Shown: positions 9,092 to 17,308 of the stretch, piece after piece
Numbering within the stretch: the first letter of the stretch is position 1
How the letters are laid out: each line of letters starts with the position of its first letter
DNA from: an uncultured Treponema sp.
GTDB lineage: Bacteria > Spirochaetota > Spirochaetia > Treponematales > Treponemataceae
Direction: 5' to 3'
Assembly (NCBI GenBank): GCA_947167345.1
Contig: CAMVHR010000001.1
Coordinates: 62,001 to 126,000, forward strand
DNA: 64,000 nt
Translations under genes and position numbers: made by a program
Notes under the pieces: generated by a model
What the model was told of the DNA's origin: nothing
Database searches by the model: none
Seen by the model: only the letters and a program-made list of their open reading frames with translations

Positions 9092-11062
9092 ATGGCAACA
9101 TATCAATTTCAGACAGAAGTAAACCAGCTTCTTAAGCTGATTATCCATTCAATGTATTCAAACAAAGACATTTTTCTTCGTGAAATTGTCTCAAATGCTT
9201 CAGATGCTTTGGACAAGCTGAAGTATCTTACCGTATCAGAAGATGCCTACAAGAATATCGTTTTTGACCCTCGTATTGACATTACTTTTGATGATTCTAA
9301 AAATGTCCTGACTGTTCAGGATAACGGTATCGGTATGGATGAAAAGGATCTTACCGACAACTTGGGTACAATTGCACGTTCTGGTACAAAGGCTTTTATT
9401 GAAAAACTTTCTCAGAGCGGTTCAAATAATTCAGATTTAATCGGCCAGTTCGGTGTTGGATTTTACAGTGCATTTATGGCTGCTTCTAGAATTGACGTTT
9501 ACACACGAAAGGCTGGCGGTGACGGAAAGGTTTGGCACTGGACTTCTGACGGTACAAACTCTTATGAAATAGAAGAACTTGATTCAAGCAAGGCTGCTTA
9601 CACACAATATGCCTTTGACAAGGCAGATAAGACTGGCTCTGCAATTGAAATCCATTTGAATGACGACAGCAAGGATTATGCAAGCCGCTGGAAGATTGAT
9701 GACCTTATCAAGAAATATTCTAATCACATTGCATTCCCTATTTATCTGCATTACACACAGACAAAGTATGACAAGGAAGGTAAGGCTGACGGTTCTGAGA
9801 ACAAGACTGAGCAGATTAACAGTGCAAGTGCTTTGTGGCGTAAGAGCAAGAGCGAGTTGAAGAAAGAAGATTACAATGAGTTCTACAAGACCTTCTCACA
9901 TGATGGAACTGATCCTCTTATTCATCTTCACACTCATGCAGAAGGCACTATTGAATATACAACTTTGTTCTATGTTCCACAGGTTGCTCCTTTTGACATG
10001 TACAATGCAGACTACAAGAGTGGCGTAAAACTGTATGTAAAGAGAGTCTTTATTACTGATGATGACAGGGAACTTCTTCCTTCTTACCTGCGTTTTGTGC
10101 GCGGTGTAATAGATTCTGAAGATTTGCCTCTTAACGTGAGCCGTGAAATCCTTCAGCAGAACCGCATTCTCGATACAATTAAAACTCAGTCTGTAAAGAA
10201 GTTGCTTTCTGAGTTTAAGAAAATCGGTCAGGATGCTGATAAGGCTCGCAAGAGCGAAAAGCCGACTGATGATGAAAAGGCTCTGATTGAAAAGTGGAAT
10301 AAGTTCGTAAAGTCCTACAATCGTCCTATGAAGGAAGGTCTGTATTCTGACTATGCAAATCGTGACGAAATTGCAGAAATCGTACGCTTTAAGAGTACTG
10401 ATGCAAGCGGTACTGGTGACGACAACTGGACAAGTTTTGCGGACTATGTTCAGAGAATGCAGAGCGGACAGAAGGCAATCTACTATATTACAGGTTCTGA
10501 CGAAAAGAACTTGCGTGAGTCGCCTTTGCTTGAGGCTTATAAAAAGAAGAACTTTGAAGTTCTTATCATGCCAGATGACATTGATGACATTGTTATTCCT
10601 GGTTACGGCAAGTACAAGGACTTTGAGATTAAGGCAATCAACCGTGCCGGAAGCGATGAAGAACTTGGCGTAGACAAGGATGAAGCAAAAAAGAAGGAAG
10701 AAGCATTTAAGCCTGTTCAGGAAAAGATAAAGAAGGCTTTGGGTGATCGTGTTAAGGATGTTGTTTTGAGTAAACGCCTTTCTGACAGCCCATGCTGCAT
10801 TGTCATTGATGAAAACGATCCTTCTATTCAGATGGAGCGCATGATGAGGGCAATGGGACAGGGCAACGGAAATCTTGTAAAGCCAATCCTTGAAATCAAC
10901 GGTGATCATGCTCTTGTAAAGAAGCTTGAAGGCCCTGTTACTGACGATTTTGTAAAGCAGGTTAGTGAGGTTCTTCTTGATCAGGCATTGCTTGTAAGCG
11001 GTGCTGAGATAAAAGATCCTACAGACTTTGTAAAAGCTGTCAACGACCTTTTGACAAGATAA
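9092..11062 (+). CDS. htpG: Molecular chaperone HtpG (Hsp90)
   Basis: A 656-residue bacterial Hsp90. The GHKL ATPase domain shows NASDALDKLKYL, DNGIGM (from residue 77) and GQFGVGFYSAFM (from residue 118). The middle domain carries the conserved SYLRFVRGVIDSEDLPLNVS and REILQQNRIL segments, and a C-terminal dimerisation domain follows. Length is close to other bacterial HtpG proteins. It is a single-gene unit with its own promoter and terminator and acts as an ATP-driven cytoplasmic chaperone. Confidence 0.97.
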   Translation: MATYQFQTEVNQLLKLIIHSMYSNKDIFLREIVSNASDALDKLKYLTVSEDAYKNIVFDPRIDITFDDSKNVLTVQDNGIGMDEKDLTDNLGTIARSGTKAFIEKLSQSGSNNSDLIGQFGVGFYSAFMAASRIDVYTRKAGGDGKVWHWTSDGTNSYEIEELDSSKAAYTQYAFDKADKTGSAIEIHLNDDSKDYASRWKIDDLIKKYSNHIAFPIYLHYTQTKYDKEGKADGSENKTEQINSASALWRKSKSELKKEDYNEFYKTFSHDGTDPLIHLHTHAEGTIEYTTLFYVPQVAPFDMYNADYKSGVKLYVKRVFITDDDRELLPSYLRFVRGVIDSEDLPLNVSREILQQNRILDTIKTQSVKKLLSEFKKIGQDADKARKSEKPTDDEKALIEKWNKFVKSYNRPMKEGLYSDYANRDEIAEIVRFKSTDASGTGDDNWTSFADYVQRMQSGQKAIYYITGSDEKNLRESPLLEAYKKKNFEVLIMPDDIDDIVIPGYGKYKDFEIKAINRAGSDEELGVDKDEAKKKEEAFKPVQEKIKKALGDRVKDVVLSKRLSDSPCCIVIDENDPSIQMERMMRAMGQGNGNLVKPILEINGDHALVKKLEGPVTDDFVKQVSEVLLDQALLVSGAEIKDPTDFVKAVNDLLTR

Positions 11063-11082
11063 AATTTATTTGATTAAAATAT

Positions 11083-11133
11083 AAAAGACTTTCATTCTGT
11101 GCCTAAAAAACATAGAATGGAAGTCTTTTTTTG
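11083..11133 (+). terminator. Intrinsic terminator of htpG
   Basis: A long hairpin pairs AAAGACTTTCATTCTGTG-type sequence after 11083 with CATAGAATGGAAGTCTTT ending near 11127, allowing one mismatch, followed by a run of T. The A-rich left flank could also serve the opposite-strand gene that ends at 11161. Confidence 0.85.
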
Positions 11134-11160
11134 TTTCGTACTGAACAATGGAGTTTGCAT

Positions 11161-13860
11161 TTAATCCAATTGCTTCCAATTTTCTTCCTTAAAAATATCA
11201 TCATGAACGGAAAACCAATGACCATCGCTTGTGTCGAAGGTTGTTCCGTTATTTTTAACCACATCAAAATGATGTGATGAAGTTATAATTTGCGGATGGA
11301 GACTCTTTTCGTCATTACTTATAAGTTTGCCTGTAAAAGGATTTATCGGATTTTCTATTATATCTTTAACGGCAAGTGTTGGCACATCTGCATTTGTCAT
11401 AAATTCGTTAGAAACAGAAAATTCTGTAGTTCCAAAATCTTTTACCATCAATAGAGGATTATAAGCCTCAACATCAATAAGTGGATTTTTCATTAACATA
11501 TAGTCAAATTGCCCAAGCATATATCCATGATCTGCAACAAGAATTATGCGGGTATTATCATACACTCCATTTTCACGCATAAAGTCAAACCATTTTCCCA
11601 AAGCCATTAATGATGCGACATTTACATGATAAGATTGGGCTTGAATATCTTCTCTATCCATTTCTATATGCCCATCAGCTGCGGTTTTGAAATTTGAATT
11701 ATCTATTTTTTCAGCAAGAATATAATCAGGTAATTGTAAAAATACAGGCTCATGAGCAGCTTCATTAGAAATAGAAATAAAATAATTCCCAAAATCTTCA
11801 TTTACTGCAGTAACTTTTTTCAATAAAGTAATAACAGAGTATGCCTTAATAAATCTTTCAGGATATATTCTTCTCAAAGACAAGAAATATTCCCCATCAT
11901 CATAGAGCGTTTCTGAAACTAGCAATGGTAAAACTTTAAAAATACTATAGACAAAAAAATTTCTTCTATAAACCACTTCTCTTGATTCATCAAAATACAA
12001 TAAAGAATCATTCCGCAAAATTCCATTCAAGCGATGAGCATGAACATTAGGAATATCATCAAATATAGAAATATCAGGTATCCATTTATATCCAGCATAA
12101 GGCGGATCACATATTGTAACATCATAATTATTGTTGCTGAAAATTAAAGGCATCAGTTTGAGGGCTTCATTATGTTTATCAACAAGAAGTTCTTTGTCTC
12201 GTTTGTTTATTTCTGTCACAGTATACTCATAGCCACCGAAGAGAGCAGGACTTCCTGTATTAGTATGACATCCATAAGAAAGAGTGTTGGGATAATATGT
12301 AAATCCTGCAAACTGTTTTTTTAGCTCTGGTTTTTCTTCAAAAATATAAGGAATATACCCGTTAATTGCACGATCAAGCATAATCACTAATACATTTTTT
12401 CCTTTTTTGCTAAACGTAAATAAAGGCTTTTCAAAAGATTTGTTTTGTAAGTCTTTTATGTAATCCATATCATTTAAAAGTCTCTGAGCCTTAAAAACAT
12501 GAGATAAAGAAAGAATCCCTGCACATATAAAAAGAACAAAGCAAGCCATTGATACGATTTTCTTAAATTTAAAGATAAAAATCATAATTACAGATAATCC
12601 AGCAACAACGGCAAGATTTATGAGTTTTGCAGAATTTGAAAATGCAAGCTCTTTTTCATAAATAAAATATTGCGACAGAACTCCCAAATTCTTTCCGAAA
12701 CACATATAGTTCATAAGAAATACACTAGAAGCAATCCACAGTGTCATATCTAATACGGAACGTCTGTTTTTTGGAATCATGTGTCTTATTATTCCTGCCC
12801 ATAAAATGAAGAAACCTGCCGCATAACATGTTGAATTAATCAGATATAAAAGCGGATTTTTATAATTCTGCAAGTCAACGAATTCTGCGGGAGAACTTGC
12901 TATTACAGCAGATGGAATTAATATTCCTGTAAGTATGGTAAGGAACATTCCTTCCAGCAAAAACAAAATCTTTGAAGAATTATTTTGCATTTTTACTATA
13001 GGAAAAATGATACCTTTTTGATTTTTCATATAATATATAATCAAAGGAATAAGCATTGTAATTTCAAATAAAACCATTACAACCAGTTTTTTACGAGAAT
13101 TAAGGATTCCGCTCATAATAACGCTTGTAAACAGCAAAGAGCCTAGAACTGCACAAAGTATGGCTGCAACCTTATGAGGATTTCTCAGTTTATAAAAGAT
13201 ATTTTTCAAAAGAGAAAAAATGTTGTTGCATGTCCAATACACAACTAAACCAGAAGGCGAATTATACAGTAATATTAGAAAAATCAAAGACATGCCGTAG
13301 GTTTGAATTTTAGATTTCAATGGGAATCCTTTCAGATAAACAGCAGAGGAAATACAATTTATAATAGTCATTAATACTGGCAATATATTCAGAGAGTATG
13401 AGCCTATATGGACAAGTTCATCTGGTGTTCCTAAATCTTTTATAAATCCAAATGATGCACCTTTTAAAACTTCTAGATGTGAGAGAAAATGATATGCTGC
13501 AATAAAAAAAGGAATTTCAAGTAAAAGCGAAATGGAACCGTTCAATGCCTGAAGGGGTGAATAACCATTTTCTCGCCAGTAGGTCTGCAACATCATGAAC
13601 CTTTCATCACCTTTAAATGTTTTTTTTATGAGGGCTGTCCAGTGTGAAAGTTTTTTCTGCAGGTCCCGTTCTTTCTGCTGTACTGCGTCTGCACGTCGAT
13701 ATAATGGAAGTGTCAGTAGGCTTATTGCTATGCTAACACCTATTACGGCAAGGCCTTGGTTTGTTTCATGCTGACCAAGTATACGGAACATAGCCTCAAA
13801 AACAATTTCAACTACAAGTTCTATTGGTGAAATGATTATGTTGTATAAAATTGCTGACAT
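11161..13860 (-). CDS. YidC/Oxa1 domain fused to a sulfatase-superfamily transferase
   Basis: An 899-residue membrane protein with two parts. Residues 1 to about 230 are a YidC/Oxa1-type domain: an N-terminal membrane helix, the LTLPLYRRADAVQQKERDLQ segment, the hairpin ending YWRENGYSPLQALNGSISLL, LLEIPFFIAAYHFLSHL, and SPSGLVVYWTCNNIFSLL. Several more membrane helices follow, to about residue 480. From about 490 there is an extracytoplasmic sulfatase/alkaline-phosphatase-type domain: VLVIMLDRAINGYIP, a probable nucleophile threonine in CHTNTGSPALFGG, ISNEAAHEPVF and ILVADHGYMLGQFD. LtaS and lipid A phosphoethanolamine transferases have the same fold and move phospho-groups onto envelope polymers. 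A GAAGGAGA ribosome-binding site fits the start. The upstream gene is a CDP-glycerol glycerophosphotransferase homologue, so a role in building or decorating a surface polymer is inferred. Nothing at the joint suggests a frameshift or misjoin. Confidence 0.85.
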   Translation of the reverse strand: MSAILYNIIISPIELVVEIVFEAMFRILGQHETNQGLAVIGVSIAISLLTLPLYRRADAVQQKERDLQKKLSHWTALIKKTFKGDERFMMLQTYWRENGYSPLQALNGSISLLLEIPFFIAAYHFLSHLEVLKGASFGFIKDLGTPDELVHIGSYSLNILPVLMTIINCISSAVYLKGFPLKSKIQTYGMSLIFLILLYNSPSGLVVYWTCNNIFSLLKNIFYKLRNPHKVAAILCAVLGSLLFTSVIMSGILNSRKKLVVMVLFEITMLIPLIIYYMKNQKGIIFPIVKMQNNSSKILFLLEGMFLTILTGILIPSAVIASSPAEFVDLQNYKNPLLYLINSTCYAAGFFILWAGIIRHMIPKNRRSVLDMTLWIASSVFLMNYMCFGKNLGVLSQYFIYEKELAFSNSAKLINLAVVAGLSVIMIFIFKFKKIVSMACFVLFICAGILSLSHVFKAQRLLNDMDYIKDLQNKSFEKPLFTFSKKGKNVLVIMLDRAINGYIPYIFEEKPELKKQFAGFTYYPNTLSYGCHTNTGSPALFGGYEYTVTEINKRDKELLVDKHNEALKLMPLIFSNNNYDVTICDPPYAGYKWIPDISIFDDIPNVHAHRLNGILRNDSLLYFDESREVVYRRNFFVYSIFKVLPLLVSETLYDDGEYFLSLRRIYPERFIKAYSVITLLKKVTAVNEDFGNYFISISNEAAHEPVFLQLPDYILAEKIDNSNFKTAADGHIEMDREDIQAQSYHVNVASLMALGKWFDFMRENGVYDNTRIILVADHGYMLGQFDYMLMKNPLIDVEAYNPLLMVKDFGTTEFSVSNEFMTNADVPTLAVKDIIENPINPFTGKLISNDEKSLHPQIITSSHHFDVVKNNGTTFDTSDGHWFSVHDDIFKEENWKQLD

Positions 13861-13896
13861 AGAAATATATCTCCTTCAATGTATCCCTCAATAAGT

Positions 13897-15135
13897 TCAT
13901 TTTTTATTCTGCAAGACTCTTCTTTTTTCAATTAAATAATCTGCTGTAAGTTTTGCACTTTCACCGCAATGCATCCAACTTGATTTTTTTATTTCCTTGA
14001 CTCTTTCTGCCAAAGATTTATCTGTTAAAGCTTTGGCAATAATATTTTTCATGTCTGAAAACTGTTTTTCTTCAAGCGGTATTCCAATTTCTGGAAGAAT
14101 GCTGAATGTCCATAAAGGTTCTTTTATCCATGCTGCATCATAGGGGGCAGGATTAAATTTTGTATCTGCATATATAACAGGTTTTCCAAAAACAAATGCA
14201 TAATCAAATATGATTCCTGAAAAATCTGTGATAATTAAGTCTGCTGTATTAAGGATTTGAAAATTATCATCGTCTTTATTCCATTTTAAATTTTCATTCT
14301 CTGGATAGATATTTTGTAATTCCTCCATAAGTTCTTTTTCTGCTGTAAAAGACTGTGGATGTGGACGTATGATAATGTTATAGCCTGTATCAATAAGACA
14401 CTTTATAATTTTTTTACCATACTTAGAAAGAATTCCACTCGCTCCCCAAGATGGTGCTAAAAGTATTGTTTTTGCATTTTGTACAGATTTTCTGCTGTTG
14501 AAATTTTCAAGTTTATCCTGTAATGAATCCATGTAGGTACAGCCGACAATAGAAACTTCTTTTTTTGACAAATTTCGTAATTCTTCGATTTTACGAATTT
14601 GATTTGCTTGATATTCACCAGAGCATAATATTGCATCATAAAAATCAAGACCAAACATTTTGTAAGTGGTTATGTCATTGATCATGTGAACTATATGTAC
14701 ATACCACTCTACATTTTTACTTCTCTTCCATTGATACACATCCAGTCCAGGTGTTGTTGAAAGTACAATTCCGGCATTCATCATATTCAGTTTTGCGAAA
14801 GCTTTGTTTCCTTCGCCTATAAACTCACACTTTACATGCTCGTATTTTTCCTGTAATGCAGGATCATCATGTGAGGCTGTCCAGTAAACCAAATCAACCT
14901 TGCGATTTTCAAATTCATCGCAAATCGGTTTGAATACATTCCAATAGCGTTTGTGGTCACTGAAAATGACATACGGAATTTTTGTATCAGATATTTTTGC
15001 AGCATGCCCACCCGAAATTGCAAATTTAAGACGCAATATAAGCTTTTGCCCGAAAAAAACAATGGTACTTACAACTCCTATTAAGATTGAAAAAAGCATA
15101 CTGCCCGTTCCAGGGTCTATATACAGAAAAAACAT
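13897..15135 (-). CDS. CDP-glycerol:glycerophosphotransferase-like protein
   Basis: A 412-residue protein. Residues 1-36 hold a membrane anchor preceded by YIDPGTGSM, a short motif I recall at the N-terminus of several polysaccharide-related proteins. The rest resembles TagB/TagF glycerophosphotransferases: SDHKRYWNVFKPICDEFENR, DVYQWKRSKNVEWYVHIVH, then LLAPSWGASG, IIIRPHPQS and TADLIITDFSGIIFDYAFVF. Enzymes of this group move glycerol phosphate or other polyol phosphates from CDP donors to a lipid-linked acceptor at the cytoplasmic face. It precedes the YidC-sulfatase fusion by 36 bases in the same direction, which implies a shared transcript. The donor and polymer are unknown, and spirochaetes are not known for classical teichoic acids. 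Confidence 0.75.
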   Translation of the reverse strand: MFFLYIDPGTGSMLFSILIGVVSTIVFFGQKLILRLKFAISGGHAAKISDTKIPYVIFSDHKRYWNVFKPICDEFENRKVDLVYWTASHDDPALQEKYEHVKCEFIGEGNKAFAKLNMMNAGIVLSTTPGLDVYQWKRSKNVEWYVHIVHMINDITTYKMFGLDFYDAILCSGEYQANQIRKIEELRNLSKKEVSIVGCTYMDSLQDKLENFNSRKSVQNAKTILLAPSWGASGILSKYGKKIIKCLIDTGYNIIIRPHPQSFTAEKELMEELQNIYPENENLKWNKDDDNFQILNTADLIITDFSGIIFDYAFVFGKPVIYADTKFNPAPYDAAWIKEPLWTFSILPEIGIPLEEKQFSDMKNIIAKALTDKSLAERVKEIKKSSWMHCGESAKLTADYLIEKRRVLQNKK

Positions 15136-15194
15136 AGTGATACCTGTAAAAACAATTGAATTGCATTGATTTTATATAATCTTTTGATTTAAAT

Positions 15195-15229
15195 CAACTG
15201 TATTACAGTTGTTTTAACTGTGATACAGT
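15195..15229. promoter_or_regulatory. Tandem palindromic operator between the glycopolymer and XRE genes
   Basis: A perfect 17-base palindrome CAACTGTATTACAGTTG (15195-15211) is followed after four T by a second, degenerate copy AACTGTGATACAGT (15216-15229). A half-site CAACAGTTTG lies at 15243-15252. The first palindrome overlaps a candidate minus-strand -35 box (TTGATT, 15197-15192) for the 15135 gene. The array also lies just upstream of the XRE gene, so the XRE protein probably binds here and may control both directions. Confidence 0.65.
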
Positions 15230-15265
15230 GAATAAGAAATTACAACAGTTTGTCATAATACGAAT

Positions 15266-15613
15266 ATGACTCACATTCAGAAACTTTTTATTCAGAATCT
15301 AAGGTATTACCGTACAAAAGCAGGATTTTCTCAACTTTCATTTTCTGAAAAAATAAATTTGAGTCCAAATTATCTGAATGCCATAGAAAATGGAAAGAAT
15401 TTTCCATCATTAGAGGTCATGCAAAAAATTGTTGATACTTTAGATCTTCTTCCATATCAACTTTTTTTAGAATTTCCAGATAGCTCTTCAAGCATTGTTT
15501 ATGGAAAAGAAGAAAATAAGACTGCTGCAGAAATAGTTCAGGTCGCAGTTGACCTAAAACAGAAATTTACAAATCAGATTGATTCAATAATAGAGATGTA
15601 TTCAAAATCTTAA
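15266..15613 (+). CDS. XRE-family helix-turn-helix regulator
   Basis: A 115-residue protein. Residues 8-68 form a Cro/CI-type helix-turn-helix (NLRYYRTKAGFSQLSFSEK, then INLSPNYLNAIENGKNFPSL, ending LDLLPYQLFLE), followed by a short helical tail. A CATAAT box lies six bases before the ATG with no ribosome-binding site. It is divergent from the glycerophosphotransferase/YidC-sulfatase pair across a 130-base region holding two palindromes of the kind such dimers bind, so autoregulation and control of that pair are likely. It is convergent with the abiE genes, and a role there is less likely because they have their own operator. Confidence 0.85.
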   Translation: MTHIQKLFIQNLRYYRTKAGFSQLSFSEKINLSPNYLNAIENGKNFPSLEVMQKIVDTLDLLPYQLFLEFPDSSSSIVYGKEENKTAAEIVQVAVDLKQKFTNQIDSIIEMYSKS

Positions 15614-15651
15614 GTTGGTGCGACAATTTTTTTAGTATGTTCAATGTTTTA

Positions 15652-16515
15652 TCATTTTAATTGTGAGTCTGTCACTGAATGGAAAAAATCTTTTCCCCAA
15701 AGTGTAAGTTTAGAACTGTTTGCTATAAAAGGTATGACATCCTGTTTCGCACTTTCAAAGTCTACACTTTCAAACCGCTCATAAAGAAGCTGTTTTAATT
15801 TTTGCATTGTCAACTCATCTTCACTCTGCCATTTTCCGGTTTGCGCAAGGCGATTTTTTAAGTGAAAAAGATTTACTTTTGATCCACGTGAAAGATACCA
15901 AAGATAATCATAAAAGTCTCTTCCTTTTACTCTGTTTTTCCAAGAACGACAAAGAACTGCATGAATTTTTCCTGCAAAAAGTGAACTTTCATTATACATC
16001 TGTACGGCATAAGGACTTGGTAGCAGTGCATATTTTGTTTCGTATGTAGCTCCAGGTGGAGGATCTGTATCAATTTCAAATTTAATTTTTATAAGATCAG
16101 AACTTGATACACCAAGAATTCTTTCATCTGTCGGTATTATTCTTAAAAGGTGTGTTAAAGTTCCGCCCTTTATAAAAGCTGACTGAATGTTAGTTTCCTT
16201 TGATTTTTCTTTTCGCTCGACTGTAAGCTCAAAACCATTTGCCAAAAGTTCCTCGCGCAGATAAGAGAAATAAATATCAATCTGAAAACTTTCATCTTTT
16301 AAAAGAAGTGAAAAATCCATATCCTCGGAAAAGCGATCCAGCCCATAAAAAATTCTAAGAGCGGTGCCACCATAAAAAGCTGCTTTCTTAAAAAATCCCC
16401 CTCTGGAAAGACCGCACAGTGCAACTTCTTGTATTACTTCTTTTAATGCATTTTTGTATTCTATTGTATTTTTACATTTATATTTTTCAATCATCTGTTG
16501 TACTGCTGTTGTCAT
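15652..16515 (-). CDS. abiEii: AbiEii-type nucleotidyltransferase toxin
   Basis: A 287-residue DNA-polymerase-beta-fold nucleotidyltransferase of the AbiEii/MenT toxin family. The active site is intact: GGTAL (residues 49-53) followed by RFSEDMD (61-67) with its paired aspartates, a third acidic position in KIKFEIDTDPP, and the basic KNRVKGRDFYDYLWYL helix. Characterised relatives stop growth by transferring nucleotides, in some cases to the tRNA acceptor end. The gene overlaps the antitoxin gene by four bases (ATGA), as expected for a type IV toxin-antitoxin operon, which can also give abortive infection against phage. Full length and apparently active. Confidence 0.88.
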   Translation of the reverse strand: MTTAVQQMIEKYKCKNTIEYKNALKEVIQEVALCGLSRGGFFKKAAFYGGTALRIFYGLDRFSEDMDFSLLLKDESFQIDIYFSYLREELLANGFELTVERKEKSKETNIQSAFIKGGTLTHLLRIIPTDERILGVSSSDLIKIKFEIDTDPPPGATYETKYALLPSPYAVQMYNESSLFAGKIHAVLCRSWKNRVKGRDFYDYLWYLSRGSKVNLFHLKNRLAQTGKWQSEDELTMQKLKQLLYERFESVDFESAKQDVIPFIANSSKLTLWGKDFFHSVTDSQLK

Positions 16516-17120
16516 GCTTTGTTCTCCATATCTTTTGTATGCTTTTGTATTAAAGTTTGTAATAGTTTTAAATTTGTTGATTTATATAAGCCCGCTAACT
16601 CTAATAGAATTGTAGAATTTAGAGAATAAAAGTCATCTTCCTCTATCCTGAGATTATCGAACATATATTTGCAGAGCTGTTTTTCTGATGCTAGAGGCTT
16701 TTCTCTGTAAAGTGTGTCACACAAGCATTTTTCTTTTCCTGCAATTAAAAAGTTCCTGTTGCCATCAGGCATAATATAAACTTCGTAAGGATATGCTGTC
16801 TTTGGGACATCTCTATATAAAAATAATCCAAAACTTGTATTAAAAGTTTTTGTCTTATTCTTTCCAAATGTAGCAGACATAACCGTTACAACTTTTTCTG
16901 GAATTAAACTCCAGTAGGATAGTGCCGTCTCGAATGAAATATATGATGGACCATAGATTGCAGAAGATAGAAGAAAAGGAGATGTGTCTCTATCTGTTTC
17001 ATAAAGCCCCTTTACCACTTTGAAAAGTTTTCCTTCCTTTTCCAATGATAAAAGCTTATTTTTAGGAGCTTTGTATTCAACTTGTAATTCTTGAATTAGC
17101 TGAAAAGAAACTTTTAACAC
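16512..17120 (-). CDS. abiEi: AbiEi-type antitoxin and transcriptional repressor
   Basis: A 202-residue protein with the features of AbiEi: an N-terminal winged helix-turn-helix (LIQELQVEYKAPKNKLLSLE, EGKLFKVVKGLYETD) and a C-terminal domain with ISFETALSYWSLIPE, KCLCDTLYREKP and TNLKLLQTLIQKH. AbiEi proteins counter the AbiEii toxin and repress their operon by binding inverted repeats. The start is GTG at 17120, placed eight bases after a GGAGG ribosome-binding site. A perfect 12-base inverted repeat flanks its -10 box, which fits autoregulation. Confidence 0.82.
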   Translation of the reverse strand: MLKVSFQLIQELQVEYKAPKNKLLSLEKEGKLFKVVKGLYETDRDTSPFLLSSAIYGPSYISFETALSYWSLIPEKVVTVMSATFGKNKTKTFNTSFGLFLYRDVPKTAYPYEVYIMPDGNRNFLIAGKEKCLCDTLYREKPLASEKQLCKYMFDNLRIEEDDFYSLNSTILLELAGLYKSTNLKLLQTLIQKHTKDMENKA

Positions 17121-17129
17121 TGATATTTC

Positions 17130-17164
17130 CTCCAGTAAGTTTAATACTAATCAACTTACTGGAG
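17130..17164. promoter_or_regulatory. AbiE operator: 12-base perfect inverted repeat
   Basis: CTCCAGTAAGTT (17130-17141) and AACTTACTGGAG (17153-17164) are exact reverse complements with an 11-base spacer. The downstream arm covers the expected transcription start and part of the GGAGG ribosome-binding site of abiEi; the other arm lies in the promoter spacer. Confidence 0.8.
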
Positions 17165-17172
17165 AAAATCAA
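17144..17172 (-). promoter_or_regulatory. Sigma-70 promoter of the abiE operon
   Basis: On the minus strand, TTGATT (17172-17167) and TAGTAT (17149-17144) are 17 bases apart. The -10 box sits between the two arms of the inverted repeat, so repressor binding would block polymerase. Confidence 0.65.
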
Positions 17173-17187
17173 TAGTTTTTATTTTCC

Positions 17188-17215
17188 TTGCATAAATTTA
17201 TTTTTATGTTATAAT
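17188..17215 (+). promoter_or_regulatory. Sigma-70 promoter of the chemoreceptor gene
   Basis: TTGCAT (17188-17193) and a perfect TATAAT (17210-17215) with 16-base spacing, about 93 bases before the GTG start. It is close to, and divergent from, the abiE promoter. Confidence 0.65.
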
Positions 17216-17308
17216 TAAGAAATTACACTTCAATTACGCTTATTTTAAAATAGTTCCATCTTGCAGCTTTTGGCCGCAAAAATTGACCATTCTTACTGGA
17301 GGCTAATA

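Noticed and set aside
9896-10909. Long open frame (337 codons) on the strand opposite htpG
   Set aside because: It lies wholly inside the unmistakable htpG gene, its translation is low-complexity with many I, L, C and K residues and no motif, and it has no ribosome-binding site. It is a shadow of htpG codon use.
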